DNA of 64,000 nt from Frateuria aurantia DSM 6220. GTDB lineage: Bacteria > Pseudomonadota > Gammaproteobacteria > Xanthomonadales > Rhodanobacteraceae. The position numbers and the translations under genes are program-made. The notes under the pieces were generated by a model that searched no databases, was not told where the DNA came from, and was given only the letters and a program-made list of their open reading frames with translations. Shown piece after piece: positions 25,643 through 34,647 of this stretch; within the stretch, counting starts at the first letter, position 1; each line of letters opens with the position of its first letter. Location of the stretch: positions 2,243,110 to 2,307,109 of the forward strand of contig NC_017033.1 in NCBI RefSeq assembly GCF_000242255.2, written 5' to 3'.

Positions 25643-26575
25643 TCATGGGCGAACGACGACCGCTCGGCCGTCATCTTCTCCGACGATGGCCAGAAACTGG
25701 CGCACGGTGGGAGTCTCCCTGTCCTGATGCCAGACCAGCCACAACTCGCTGTTGACGGGCGGTTTCAATACGCGCGCCACCACGCTGCGGCTGGCACGCA
25801 AGGCGGCATGATCCGGCACGATGCCGATCCCCTCGCCCGAAGCCACCAGACCCAGCACACTGCCCACCGTGGTCACCCGCCAGCTGACCTGCAGTTCGAC
25901 ACCTGACTGCTGCGCCAGCTCGCGAACCATCGGCGTGATGCCGATCGTCTGGTCATCTTCGGCATAGTCCACCAGCACATGCGCGGCCAGCTGGCTAAGG
26001 TGGATACCTCGTGATCCCGCCAGAACATGGCCACGCGGCATCACCACCACCAGCTTCTGGCTGGAGTGCACCCGATGACGGAGATAAGCTGGCAGTTTCA
26101 ACGGCGCGCGCAACAAGACCAGATCCAGATCACCGGCAGCCAGGGCTTCCAGCAGACGACGGCCGCCAGCCTCGCGCAACCTCATGTCCACGCCTGGAAA
26201 GCGTTTGCGCATGGCTTTCAACTGGCCGGCCAGCGGACGCACGAACATGGCCGAACCGACATGGCCGATCGCCAGCCGGCCCATCTCGCCCCGGGCGATA
26301 CGACCGACCCGCTCCAGCATGTCGTGATGGGCCTGCAGCAGAGCCCGTGCCTCGATCAGCAACTGCTGGCCGGCCTCGGTCAGATCGATGGCGCGGCGGC
26401 GGCGATGGAACAGCCGAAACCCCAGCGCCTGCTCCAGGCCCTGGATCTGCTCGCTCAGGGATGGCTGGCTGATACCCAGCCGTTCTGCCGCACGCGCCAT
26501 GTGCATGGTGTCGCAGACGATAGAGAAGGTATGGATCTTTCTCAGAGAAACCGATATCAGCGACGGCCTGTTCAT
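25643..26575 (-). CDS. LysR-type transcriptional regulator of the aromatic cluster
   Basis: A 310-residue LTTR. The N-terminal winged helix reads RKIHTFSIVCDTMHMARAAERLGISQPSLSEQIQGLEQALG, followed by LFHRRRRAIDLTEAG. The effector domain starts near residue 95 (GRLAIGHVGSAMF). It is divergent from the UbiD/UbiX/dehydroshikimate-dehydratase cluster across 148 bp, the standard LTTR position for an activator responding to a pathway compound (QsuR for quinate/shikimate in C. glutamicum is a named precedent). A small inverted repeat ATAGG-N6-CCTAT straddles its start codon (26574-26589) and may be an autoregulatory site. Confidence 0.9.
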   Translation of the reverse strand: MNRPSLISVSLRKIHTFSIVCDTMHMARAAERLGISQPSLSEQIQGLEQALGFRLFHRRRRAIDLTEAGQQLLIEARALLQAHHDMLERVGRIARGEMGRLAIGHVGSAMFVRPLAGQLKAMRKRFPGVDMRLREAGGRRLLEALAAGDLDLVLLRAPLKLPAYLRHRVHSSQKLVVVMPRGHVLAGSRGIHLSQLAAHVLVDYAEDDQTIGITPMVRELAQQSGVELQVSWRVTTVGSVLGLVASGEGIGIVPDHAALRASRSVVARVLKPPVNSELWLVWHQDRETPTVRQFLAIVGEDDGRAVVVRP

Positions 26576-26723
26576 AGGCTGGATCCTATCAATTGACCCG
26601 GGTTTCCGCCATCGATTCCGGCAACGGCTGACTGCATAGTGGCTCGGTCACCGACCATCCCCGGCGCCCTCGGCGCCAGCCACCGGGCCATGCCGACACG
26701 CTGGGTCCGGGAAGGAGTTCAGC

Positions 26724-28214
26724 ATGAGCACCGCATCCCCCACCCTGCCCGTCACGGATCTGCGCTCGGCCATCGCCCGCCTGCAGACCTTTGCCGACGA
26801 ATATATCGAAACCGATGTCACCGTCGATCCGGAAGCCGAGCTTTCCGGTGTCTATCGCCACGTGGGGGCCGCCGGCACGGTACAACGGCCCACCCGTCGC
26901 GGGCCCGCCATGATGTTCAACAGCATCAAGGGCCACCCGGACTTTCGCGTGCTGATCGGCCTGCTGTGCTCCCGTCAACGGGTGGCACGCCTGCTGGACG
27001 TGCCGGCACAGGCACTGGGGCAGCATCTTCTGCAGGCCGTCCAGCACGCCGTAGCGCCCAGGCTGATCGAGGATGCACAACCCGCTTGCCAGCAAGTCGT
27101 GCATCGGGCCGAGGATCCGGGCTTCGATCTGCGACGTCTGCTGCCTGCGCCTACCAATACGCCGGAAGATGCCGGTCCGTATTTCACCATGGGCCTGGCC
27201 TATGCCGCCGATCCCGAGACCGGTGCGCACGATGTCACGATCCATCGCCTGTGCGTCCAGGGCAAGGACGAGATTTCGATGTATTTTGTCCCCGGCCGTC
27301 ATCTGGATCAGTTCCGGATCAAGGCCGAACAGGCCGGCAAGGCCTTGCCGATCACCATTTCCATCGGTGTCGATCCGGCGATCGAGATCGCCACCTGCTT
27401 CGAACCGCCGACGACTCCGCTGGGCTTCGATGAACTGTCCATTGCCGGAGGCCTGCGCGGCAAGGCCGTGGAACTGGTGAGAGCCGTTTCCGTCGACGCC
27501 CGCGCCATCGCCCATGCCGAAGTGGTGATCGAGGGCGAGCTGGTTCCCGACTACCGCGTCAAGGAAGATCAGAACACCGGCACCGGCAAGGCCATGCCCG
27601 AATTCCCCGGCTATACCGGCGAGGCCAAGCCGGCCGTGCCGGTCATCAAGGTCAAGGCGGTCCCCCATCGCCATCAACCCATTCTGCAGACCTGCATCGG
27701 GTCATCGGATGAACATACCAATCTGGCCGGCATTCCCACCGAGGCCAGCATTCTGGGGATGACCGAAAAGGCCTTGCCCGGATTTGTGCTGAATGTGCAT
27801 TGCCCTTCACCGGGGACCGGCAAATACATGGCCGTACTGCAGGTCAGGAAACGTTCGGCCAATGACGAAGGACGCCAGCGTCAGGCTGCCTTGCTTGCTT
27901 TTGCCGCCTTTTCCGAACTCAAGCATGTCTTTCTGGTGGACGAGGATGTCGATCCCTTCGATCTCTCCGACGTGATCTGGGCGATGACGACCCGCTATCA
28001 GGCCGATGTCGATACCATCATGATTCCAGGGGTACGCTGCCACCCGCTGGATCCCTCCCAGGACCCTGCATTCAGCCCCAGCATCCGCGGCCATGGCATC
28101 AGCTGCAAGACGATTTACGATTGCACCGTGCCCTTCGACCTGAAAGACCGGTTCCAGCGCTCCCGGTTCATGGATGTGGATGTCGCCCGCTTTGTGCCGG
28201 GATTCCGGGACTGA
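26724..28214 (+). CDS. lpdC: UbiD-family aromatic decarboxylase (gallate/protocatechuate type)
   Basis: A 496-residue prenylated-FMN-dependent decarboxylase. It closely follows, as I recall the sequence, Lactiplantibacillus LpdC (gallate/protocatechuate decarboxylase) and AroY along its whole length: [83 protein letters not shown] (a catalytic Glu is expected here, ~293), [11 protein letters not shown], and [11 protein letters not shown]. This subgroup makes catechol from protocatechuate or pyrogallol from gallate, unlike ubiquinone-pathway UbiD. AAGGAG lies 7 nt before the ATG. Its stop overlaps the UbiX start (TGATG). Substrate preference is inferred from family and neighbours. Confidence 0.9.
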   Translation: MSTASPTLPVTDLRSAIARLQTFADEYIETDVTVDPEAELSGVYRHVGAAGTVQRPTRRGPAMMFNSIKGHPDFRVLIGLLCSRQRVARLLDVPAQALGQHLLQAVQHAVAPRLIEDAQPACQQVVHRAEDPGFDLRRLLPAPTNTPEDAGPYFTMGLAYAADPETGAHDVTIHRLCVQGKDEISMYFVPGRHLDQFRIKAEQAGKALPITISIGVDPAIEIATCFEPPTTPLGFDELSIAGGLRGKAVELVRAVSVDARAIAHAEVVIEGELVPDYRVKEDQNTGTGKAMPEFPGYTGEAKPAVPVIKVKAVPHRHQPILQTCIGSSDEHTNLAGIPTEASILGMTEKALPGFVLNVHCPSPGTGKYMAVLQVRKRSANDEGRQRQAALLAFAAFSELKHVFLVDEDVDPFDLSDVIWAMTTRYQADVDTIMIPGVRCHPLDPSQDPAFSPSIRGHGISCKTIYDCTVPFDLKDRFQRSRFMDVDVARFVPGFRD

Positions 28215-28810
28215 TGGCCGACAGTCCGTCCAGACCCAGGGTCATCGTCGGCATCAGTGGGGCCAGCGGGTTCCAGTACGGCGTCAAGGTGCTGCAGTTG
28301 CTGCGGGACATGCAGGTGGAGACCCATCTGGTCATGTCGCGCGCCGCCGGCCTGACCCGTCAGCACGAAACCGGCTGGGACCGCGGCAGCGTCGAGGCAC
28401 TGGCCGATATCTGCCATCCCTCCGGTGCCGTGGACGCCCCCATCGCCAGCGGATCGTTCCTGACCCAGGGCATGATCGTGGCCCCCTGCTCGATGCGGAC
28501 CCTGGCCGCCATCGCCAACGGCATCAGCGACAGCCTGCTGACCCGGGCCGCCGATGTGTGCCTGAAAGAACGTCGCCGACTGGTCTTGATGGCCAGGGAA
28601 ACACCCCTGCATCTTGGCCATCTTCGGCATATGGCTGCGGTGACAGAGTATGGCGCCATGGTCTTCCCGCCCGTGCCGGCCATGTATGCCATGCCCGAAT
28701 CCATCGATGCCATGATCACCCACAGTGCGGCCCGCGCCATCAGCCTGCTGGGTCTGCAGCATCCCGCCATGCCGCGCTGGGGCGGCGACCCGGAACTGCC
28801 ATCCGGCTGA
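28214..28810 (+). CDS. lpdB: UbiX-family flavin prenyltransferase
   Basis: A 198-residue flavoprotein that makes prenylated FMN from FMN and dimethylallyl (pyro)phosphate, the cofactor of UbiD enzymes. Signatures: [21 protein letters not shown] at the N-terminus (FMN phosphate loop), [45 protein letters not shown] in two consecutive motifs, [16 protein letters not shown] and FPPVPAMYA. The ATG overlaps the decarboxylase stop by one base, so cofactor enzyme and client are made together. This is the LpdB/VdcB-type pairing; a general UbiX for ubiquinone synthesis may exist elsewhere. Confidence 0.92.
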   Translation: MADSPSRPRVIVGISGASGFQYGVKVLQLLRDMQVETHLVMSRAAGLTRQHETGWDRGSVEALADICHPSGAVDAPIASGSFLTQGMIVAPCSMRTLAAIANGISDSLLTRAADVCLKERRRLVLMARETPLHLGHLRHMAAVTEYGAMVFPPVPAMYAMPESIDAMITHSAARAISLLGLQHPAMPRWGGDPELPSG

Positions 28811-28859
28811 CATCACGAACAGCCACTCACGCTCAATCCGCCCAGGAGTCGATTCGAAG

Positions 28860-29675
28860 ATGCAACCCTTGTTTCTCAATACCATTTTGCTGGGCGGAAC
28901 CACCGCCGAAAAGATCGAGGCCGCTGCCGCTGCCGGCTTCGACCAGATCGAACTCTGGCGCCAGGATGTCGAGCAGGCCGACGGCGATGCCGCAGCCGTC
29001 GCCGGTCGCCTGCAGCAGGCCCGCCTGGGACTGACCGACTACCAGGTCCTGCTGGATTTCGATGGCGCGCCTGACGGCAAACGCGAGGCCAAGCGGGCTG
29101 AAGCCATCGCCATGCTCGATACCGCCGTCACCGTGGGTGCCGGGACCCTGCTGGTGCCCGCCTCCACCGACTATGCCTGTCGCCCGGAGCGCGTGGTCGA
29201 GGACATGCGCTGGCTGGCCCGCGAGGCCGCGAACCGGGGGCTGAACGTAGCCCATGAAGGAATGGCCTGGAGCACGGTGCATCACAGCCTGCCGGCGGTC
29301 TGGCAGGTGGTGCAGGAGGTCGACGAACCCAATCTCGGACTGGTAGTCGATGCCTTCCATATCTTCGTCCGTGACAGCACCGCCGCCGACCTGGACGGCA
29401 TTCCCCTGGACCGGATCTTCCTGGTCCAGCTTTCGGATCTCAATATCGAAGCCAGTCCGGGCACGGTGGTGGACATCGCCCGCCATCATCGCCTGCTGCC
29501 TGGCCAGGGCCATTTCCCCATCCATTCCCTGATGGACAAGTTGCAGGGATATCACGGCCCGATCGGTCTGGAAGTCTTCAATGACGACATGAAGTCACGT
29601 CGTCCGGCCGAAGTCGCCGTCGAAGCCATGGCGGCACTCAGAAAAGTGCTGCCACAGGCAGCGGAGGCCACCTGA
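28860..29675 (+). CDS. 3-Dehydroshikimate dehydratase (AsbF/QuiC-type TIM barrel)
   Basis: A 271-residue xylose-isomerase-like TIM barrel. It resembles the single-domain 3-dehydroshikimate dehydratases, which convert 3-dehydroshikimate to protocatechuate: TILLGGTTAEKIEAAAAAGFDQIELW at the N-terminus, NVAHEGMAW (Glu133), LGLVVDAFHI (Asp164, His167), FLVQLSD (Gln190, Asp193) and IGLEVFND (Glu238). Those residues can provide the divalent-metal site. Generic 'sugar phosphate isomerase' is the fall-back name. Flanking aroD and protocatechuate-decarboxylase genes make the specific call likely. AGGAG is 11 nt upstream; the next gene starts 3 bp after its stop. Confidence 0.83.
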   Translation: MQPLFLNTILLGGTTAEKIEAAAAAGFDQIELWRQDVEQADGDAAAVAGRLQQARLGLTDYQVLLDFDGAPDGKREAKRAEAIAMLDTAVTVGAGTLLVPASTDYACRPERVVEDMRWLAREAANRGLNVAHEGMAWSTVHHSLPAVWQVVQEVDEPNLGLVVDAFHIFVRDSTAADLDGIPLDRIFLVQLSDLNIEASPGTVVDIARHHRLLPGQGHFPIHSLMDKLQGYHGPIGLEVFNDDMKSRRPAEVAVEAMAALRKVLPQAAEAT

Positions 29676-29678
29676 ATC

Positions 29679-30887
29679 ATGGCTGCAGCCATGTCCGCGC
29701 CGGCCAGCGGCCAATCACCGGGCCATCCCGTCCTGCTCGGCATGCTCGGCGTCAGTCTGGTCGCCCTGAATCTGCGTACGGCGGTGGTCTCGCTTTCGCC
29801 ACTGTACGACTTCATGCGCCGGAGCTTTGCCGTCAGCCACTCGGCCCAGGGCATCATGGGCACGCTGCCGGTACTGTGCTTCGCCGCGTTCGGCCTCTTC
29901 GGTCCGCGCATCGGCCGGACCATCGGCCTCGAGCGGGGCATGGTGCTGGCCCTGCTGATGATCGCCGCCGGCGAGGTGCTGCGCGCCGCATTCAGCCCAT
30001 CCATCGGCGTCTTCGGCCTGATCTCGGTGCTGGCCCTGGGTGGCATCGGTCTGGGCAACGTGCTGCTGCCGCCAGCCATCAAGGAGTTGTTTCCCGATCA
30101 TGTCGGTGCCTTGACCAGCCTGTATCTTGTGCTGGTAGCCGTCAGTGCCGCCGCGCCGCCGATGCTGGCCGTTCCGCTGGCGCATGCCTTCGGCTGGCGG
30201 CTCGCGATCGGAAGCTGGGCCTTGCTGGCGATTGTCGCAGCGCTGCCCTGGCTGCTGATTGCGCGCCGCAGCCACACACCACATGAGGCCGGCCCCGCTG
30301 CCAGCACCTTGCAAGCCTGCCGCTGGCCAACCGCCTGGGCCATCACCGCCCTGTTTGCTGTCGGAGCCCTGGCCATGTATGCGCTGATTGCCTGGATGCC
30401 CCGCCTGCTGACCGAGCAAGCCGGCGTCGATGCCGCCACGGCCGGGACCATGCTGGCCATCTACAATCTGATCGGGTTTCCGCACAGTCTGGTCGTGCCG
30501 ATGATTCTGGAGAAGGACCGCCATCCGGGCTGGGTCATCCTGTTCGCGACCACCTGTCTGTGCTGCGGCGTGCTCGGCCTCGGCTTTGTGCCGAGCGCAT
30601 CCTGGCTCTGGATTTTCCCCGCAGGGCTGGGCGCCATGTTCATTCCCATCGGCCTGACCCTGGTCAATCTGCGCAGTCGGACCAAGGAAGGCACGGCGTC
30701 GCTGAGCAGCTTCGTGCAAAGCGCCGGCTATCTGATTTCGGCCAGCGGCCCCCTGCTGTTTGGCTGGCTGAACCAGCTCAGCGGCGGTTGGCGAGTGCCC
30801 TGCCTGTTTCTTGCCGCCTGCGGCATCGTGGCCGGCGCGGCCGGCATGATCGCCATTCGCCCCGTTTTTATCGAGGATGCAAGGTGA
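29679..30887 (+). CDS. MFS transporter, CynX/NimT-like
   Basis: A 402-residue membrane protein with about twelve hydrophobic helices. The first helix and following loop (LLGMLGVSLVALNLRTAVVSLSPL) are typical of the cyanate-transporter (CynX/NimT/YycB) branch of the MFS, whose members carry small anions. It starts 3 bp after the dehydroshikimate dehydratase and overlaps the next gene by GTGA, so it is firmly within the operon. Uptake of quinate, shikimate, dehydroshikimate or protocatechuate, or export of catechol, are the sensible hypotheses; sequence does not choose among them. Confidence 0.82.
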   Translation: MAAAMSAPASGQSPGHPVLLGMLGVSLVALNLRTAVVSLSPLYDFMRRSFAVSHSAQGIMGTLPVLCFAAFGLFGPRIGRTIGLERGMVLALLMIAAGEVLRAAFSPSIGVFGLISVLALGGIGLGNVLLPPAIKELFPDHVGALTSLYLVLVAVSAAAPPMLAVPLAHAFGWRLAIGSWALLAIVAALPWLLIARRSHTPHEAGPAASTLQACRWPTAWAITALFAVGALAMYALIAWMPRLLTEQAGVDAATAGTMLAIYNLIGFPHSLVVPMILEKDRHPGWVILFATTCLCCGVLGLGFVPSASWLWIFPAGLGAMFIPIGLTLVNLRSRTKEGTASLSSFVQSAGYLISASGPLLFGWLNQLSGGWRVPCLFLAACGIVAGAAGMIAIRPVFIEDAR

Positions 30888-31363
30888 ATATCAAGCACCT
30901 GGCGCACGATCATCTCCTCGGGATTCCGGTCGAGATGCTCGACTATCTCGAGCAACAACATGTACTGTCGCTTGCCGTCTGCGTGAACCAGCAAGTCTGG
31001 GCGGCGTCGGTATTCTATGCACTGGATCGACGCGAAGGCCTCCTGATCTTCCTTACTGATCCCGACACCCGGCATGGCATGGGAGCGGCCCTGCAGCCCC
31101 TTGTCGCCGGCACCGTCAGCGATCAATCGCTCGATATCGCCAGCTTGCAGGGCCTGCAGCTGACCGGCATCGCCACCGCCGTGGAAGACGCCGACACCTG
31201 CCGGGAGTTGCGGACGATCTATGACCTGCGCTTTCCTTTTGCCGAGGGCAGAACCTCGACCCTGTGGCAGCTTCGGCCGGACTATCTGAAGCTGACCGAC
31301 AACCGTCGTGGTTTCGGTCACAAGATCGACTGGTCACGACGTCCGCCCGGCAACACTCCGTAG
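30884..31363 (+). CDS. YhbP-like (UPF0306) split-barrel flavin-binding protein
   Basis: A 159-residue protein starting at a GTG that overlaps the MFS stop (GTGA). It matches the YhbP/UPF0306 family of pyridoxamine-phosphate-oxidase-like split barrels: LEQQHVLSLAVCVNQQVWAASVFYALD, LIFLTDPDTRHGMG, VAGTVSDQSL, LQGLQLTGIA, YDLRFPF and LTDNRRGFGHKIDW. The family has no established reaction; members bind FMN or F420-like cofactors. Because its neighbours depend on (prenylated) FMN, a role in flavin handling or quinone/catechol reduction is possible but speculative. Confidence 0.8.
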   Translation: MNIKHLAHDHLLGIPVEMLDYLEQQHVLSLAVCVNQQVWAASVFYALDRREGLLIFLTDPDTRHGMGAALQPLVAGTVSDQSLDIASLQGLQLTGIATAVEDADTCRELRTIYDLRFPFAEGRTSTLWQLRPDYLKLTDNRRGFGHKIDWSRRPPGNTP

Positions 31364-31460
31364 ATCAGGCGAGCCGGAAATCACCTTCGCTGCGAACCGC
31401 TCACGCCGACATCCTGGCCCGATCCGTGGCCACTGAGCCCCTCACCTGCAGGAGTCATTG

Positions 31461-32315
31461 ATGCCCTCCCCAAGTCCGTCACCCGAGTCCGTACAGACCG
31501 GCAAAAGTCTGCCCACCGCTCCGGTTCGTTTCAGACAGGCCACACCGATCGATATCCGCGGATTGCGGATCGGGCACGGCCGTCCAGCCATCATCGTGCC
31601 AACGACCGCCGACCATGTCGCCGGCCTGCTGGCCGAAATCGAGCGCATCCGCAACGAACCCGCCGCCGGCATGATCGAGTGGCGGATCGACTACCTGACG
31701 GATGCCTGTGATGCTGCAAGCCTGATGCCGCTGTGCGAGAGTGTCCGCCGCCATGCAGGGAACAAGCCTGTACTGCTGACTTTCCGCACCGCGGCCGAAG
31801 GTGGCGCCCGCGCCATCAGCGACAAGGAGTACGCCCGGCTGTATCACAGCCTTATCGAGGCCGGCGGCATGGATCTGATCGATATCGAGATGTTCCGCGA
31901 TGCCGAAACCGTCCGCTCGCTGGTGAGCGCAGCCCATGCACAAGACATCAAGGTGGTGATGTCCAGCCATGATTTCCACAGCACGCCTGCGGCCAACGAA
32001 ATCGTGAGCAGGCTGCGGGCGCAGGACGCCTGCGGTGCAGATATCCTGAAGATCGCCGTGATGCCGCGACATACCGGTGATGTGCTGGAGCTGTTGCAGG
32101 CGGCACGGACCCTCCGCGAGGACTATTCCGACAAGCCCATGCTGCTGATGTCCATGGGTGGACTGGGCGCCATCACTCGCCTGGCCGGCGAGGTCTTCGG
32201 CAGCGATCTTAGCTTTGGCTGTCTGGGTGCCGCCTCGGCGCCCGGCCAGATCGAGGTGACATCCATGCACCAGGTCCTGGATATCATCCATCAGTCCATG
32301 CAGGGTATCGACTGA
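31461..32315 (+). CDS. aroD: 3-Dehydroquinate dehydratase, type I
   Basis: A 284-residue type I (Schiff-base) dehydroquinase that converts 3-dehydroquinate to 3-dehydroshikimate. The catalytic His is in VVMSSHDFHSTP and the Schiff-base Lys in ADILKIAVMPRH. Other family segments are EWRIDYL, LTFRTAAEGG and SMGGLGAITRLAGEVFGSDLSFG. There is an N-terminal extension of about 30 residues rich in Ser/Pro. AGGAG stands 6 nt before the ATG. Many gammaproteobacteria use a type II enzyme (AroQ) for biosynthesis; a separate type I copy next to dehydroshikimate dehydratase fits a catabolic job. A 97-bp gap separates it from the upstream genes. Confidence 0.95.
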   Translation: MPSPSPSPESVQTGKSLPTAPVRFRQATPIDIRGLRIGHGRPAIIVPTTADHVAGLLAEIERIRNEPAAGMIEWRIDYLTDACDAASLMPLCESVRRHAGNKPVLLTFRTAAEGGARAISDKEYARLYHSLIEAGGMDLIDIEMFRDAETVRSLVSAAHAQDIKVVMSSHDFHSTPAANEIVSRLRAQDACGADILKIAVMPRHTGDVLELLQAARTLREDYSDKPMLLMSMGGLGAITRLAGEVFGSDLSFGCLGAASAPGQIEVTSMHQVLDIIHQSMQGID

Positions 32316-32457
32316 GATCCGGACCCTCAGCCCGACGGGAAACAAGGCAGGTCCGAGCGGAGATCCGCCCCGTTCCAGATCGGGGCCGGCAAGACCGAAG
32401 CCCCTCCGGACCCGGTCAAGAGTCGAAGGCACCATCCGCAACACGGCCCGCAGCCAC

Positions 32458-32485
32458 CCTTGATGCAGCAGCTCCTGCATCAAGG
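32458..32485. terminator. Perfect hairpin downstream of aroD
   Basis: CCTTGATGCAG (32458-32468) and CTGCATCAAGG (32475-32485), an 11-bp stem with a 6-nt loop, between the convergent aroD and EAL genes. No T-tract follows. Confidence 0.55.
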
Positions 32486-32547
32486 GGTTCCCGCAGCATA
32501 TCGATGCGGAACATGTCGTTGCGAAGCAGACCGCGCCGGACAGATTT

Positions 32548-32571
32548 GCCCTGAATCAGATCATTCAGGGC
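32548..32571. terminator. Second hairpin in the aroD/EAL gap
   Basis: GCCCTGAAT (32548-32556) and ATTCAGGGC (32563-32571) form a 9-bp stem with a 6-nt loop, directly beyond the stop of the EAL gene for minus-strand transcripts and preceded on that side by AGAACAGCC. Likely a terminator for the EAL transcript. Confidence 0.55.
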
Positions 32572-32579
32572 GGGCTGTT

Positions 32580-33455
32580 CTAGATCACGCTGAGATCGTG
32601 TGCATCACGCCAGGAGGCCTCGGACATCGATGCCCGCCGCTGCCGCTTGGCATAGCCCAGCTCGATCATTCTGGACACCAGCCGTTCGATCTCCACCGGC
32701 TTTGAGAACAGATAGCCCTGGAATTTCTGCATGCCCATCGCCCGCAATTCGATGAACTGGTCGCGGTCCTCGACACCTTCGGCAATCAGCGATACGCCCA
32801 TCAGGCGGCAGTAATAGACAATGGTCTTGATCAGGGCAAAGTCCTTGACGCTGGTGCGGTAGGAAGTGCAGATGCTCATGTCGAGCTTGATGGCACGCAG
32901 ATCAAAATGGCGAATCGGAAAGGTGGTGCTGTAGACCGAGAGAAAATCATCCAGGGTGAACTCGTAGCCCAGTCTGGAAATTTTCCGCGTCGCCAGCTCC
33001 AGCCGCTCATTGGTCGCGAAATCGATGCTTTCCGAGATCTCGAAAACGATGGCGCAGCGCGAACGGATCAGCGTCCTGGCCCGTGCCTTCAACAAGGGGA
33101 ACACGGCAGGGTTCAGCAGGTCATGCTCGCTGATGTTGATGGCAATCGTCACGTCCCGGATACCCATGTGGATGATCCGCTCCGCCGCATCCAGCGAGGC
33201 CTGCAGAATGGCGAAATAGGAATCCCGTTCACGGATGTTTTTCATGAACCGTCCGGCAGCCACCACCCCCAGCCCGGGATAATTCAGCCGCAACAGCAGC
33301 TCGATGCCGGCCACCAAGCCATCAGCCCCCACGACCGGCTGGGCCACATTGAAAACCTGCCCCGCCTGGAAGCACGCCATCAGATCCTCATCGGAAAACC
33401 AGCTCTCGATCTGGTCCAGCGGCCGCACCTTGTCCACTACCTTGAGCATTGTCAT
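32580..33455 (-). CDS. EAL-domain c-di-GMP phosphodiesterase
   Basis: A stand-alone EAL domain of about 291 residues with no visible sensor or membrane part. The signature is ELLLRL in place of EALLR, which retains the metal-binding Glu. Other catalytic positions look intact: Asn in AININISEHD-like AINISEHDLL, Glu in VFEISES, the Asp pair in TLDDFLSVYS (where DDFG has become DDFL), Lys in AIKLDMSI, Glu in IAEGVED and Gln in QGYLFSKP. It may be active; the loop-6 change could weaken it. Start at 33455 follows GGAGGCGGGGTG. It is convergent with aroD. Confidence 0.85.
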   Translation of the reverse strand: MTMLKVVDKVRPLDQIESWFSDEDLMACFQAGQVFNVAQPVVGADGLVAGIELLLRLNYPGLGVVAAGRFMKNIRERDSYFAILQASLDAAERIIHMGIRDVTIAINISEHDLLNPAVFPLLKARARTLIRSRCAIVFEISESIDFATNERLELATRKISRLGYEFTLDDFLSVYSTTFPIRHFDLRAIKLDMSICTSYRTSVKDFALIKTIVYYCRLMGVSLIAEGVEDRDQFIELRAMGMQKFQGYLFSKPVEIERLVSRMIELGYAKRQRRASMSEASWRDAHDLSVI

Positions 33456-34133
33456 CACACCCCGCCTCCCGGCGGCCTCCACTGCAAGCCATTGACCATC
33501 GCGGCAGTAGTCGGCGGCAGACCGCCCCTGTCGAGACTCCCCTCAGAACTCATCGAACGCGAGGGACATGTGGCAGGCCGCAGGTCGTGGAGACCCGGTT
33601 GCGGCGTTCAACCCTGATCCATCTCAATGCGATGTACTTCACCATCCGCCGTGCGGAACCGGCTTTGACCTTTTCAACCAAGGCGGTTTGGAGGCAGTAT
33701 AGTCCGGATATACTGAATGACGACACAAGATAAACGTGACGCACATCACGAATATGCCGTCGCCGAAGGGTTTGTCTGCCGCGGCTGCATCATGTGCAGG
33801 GCGATCATCGAAGCAAGGGTCCGCATGGCGACCGATGGCAGACCGCAATGGCCTCCGCCGACTCGACCAAGGCTTCGGCCGCCTTGTGGCAAGCCGGGGT
33901 CTGGCCAGCTGCCTCACGGATCGGAGCGGTGACGGCAAAGCCATCCGGTCTGCCATGCCAGCCCGCACGCATCGAACCCGCGACCGATGCCACGGCCGCC
34001 CCATGTGCACCGGTGCCGCCTCATGCAGCGACGCCATTCCAAACGTACCAAGCCGCCCACCTGGCCGCCTCGGAAAGCATCGCTCCGGCGCGGCGATCCG
34101 CCATACGCCGGATGCCTGGCCCGGCTCCGGACA
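33456..34133. other. Intergenic region without a supported gene
   Basis: About 680 bp between the EAL gene and the rplS terminator. A short plus-strand frame from 33717 (MTTQDKRDAHHEYAVAEGF, with two CxxC-like cysteines following at RGCIMC) sits downstream of an AT-rich promoter-like stretch (GTCCGGATATACTGAATG). It is only 71 codons and its second half is compositionally unlike protein. I regard it as unproven. Longer minus-strand frames here are Arg/Pro-rich shadows. Confidence 0.3.
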
Positions 34134-34166
34134 CGAAAACGCCGACCGCAAGGGTCGGCGTTTTCG
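34134..34166 (-). terminator. Terminator of the rpsP-rimM-trmD-rplS operon
   Basis: CGAAAACGCCGACC and GGTCGGCGTTTTCG form a perfect 14-bp stem with a 5-nt loop, ending 35 bp from the rplS stop. The inner T/A tracts give a classic intrinsic terminator for minus-strand transcripts. Confidence 0.85.
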
Positions 34167-34201
34167 CACATCTGCCGTCGCCAGACGACAGCCTGCCGAA
34201 A

Positions 34202-34606
34202 TTACTCGGCAGCGGCAGCAGCGGCAGCAGCCTTGGCCGAAGCCTTGGCAGCCGCGGCAGCGGCGATGTCTTCCTTGATGCGAGCCGCCTTGCCTTCCAG
34301 GCCACGCAGATAGTACAGCTTGGCGCCGCGGACCTTGCCCTTGCGCTTCACTTCCACCGAGTCGATGGCAAAGCTGTTGGACTGGAACACGCGCTCAACG
34401 CCGGTACCGTGGGAAATCTTGCGGACCGTAAAGGCCGAATGCAGACCGCGGTTGCGCTTGGCAATCACGACGCCTTCGAAGGCCTGCACGCGTTCGCGAT
34501 TGCCTTCCTTCACTTTCACATTGACCACCACGGTATCGCCAGGGCCGAAATCCGGCAGCTGGCGGGTGATCTGCTCGGCTTCGAACTGTTCGATAATCTT
34601 GTTCAT
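34202..34606 (-). CDS. rplS: 50S ribosomal protein L19
   Basis: A 134-residue L19, located at the 30S-50S interface. Core family sequence is complete: [35 protein letters not shown] in overlapping segments, [10 protein letters not shown] and [20 protein letters not shown]. The C-terminus is extended by an Ala/Lys tail ([20 protein letters not shown]) beyond the roughly 115 residues of E. coli L19; such tails are common in Xanthomonadales. It is the last gene of the rpsP-rimM-trmD-rplS operon, 41 bp after trmD. Confidence 0.97.
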   Translation of the reverse strand: MNKIIEQFEAEQITRQLPDFGPGDTVVVNVKVKEGNRERVQAFEGVVIAKRNRGLHSAFTVRKISHGTGVERVFQSNSFAIDSVEVKRKGKVRGAKLYYLRGLEGKAARIKEDIAAAAAAKASAKAAAAAAAAE

Positions 34607-34647
34607 GGCACACCCGTCAATTTTTAAGTGCTGCGACCTGCAGGGCC

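Noticed and set aside
33639-34169. 176-codon minus-strand frame upstream of the EAL gene
   Set aside because: Arg/Pro/Ser-rich composition, overlaps the rplS terminator, no ribosome site; typical of high-GC non-coding DNA.
34202-34270. Alanine-coding GCN repeat at the rplS 3' end as a microsatellite or CRISPR-like repeat
   Set aside because: It is coding sequence for the Ala/Lys tail of L19, with mixed codons and no spacer structure.
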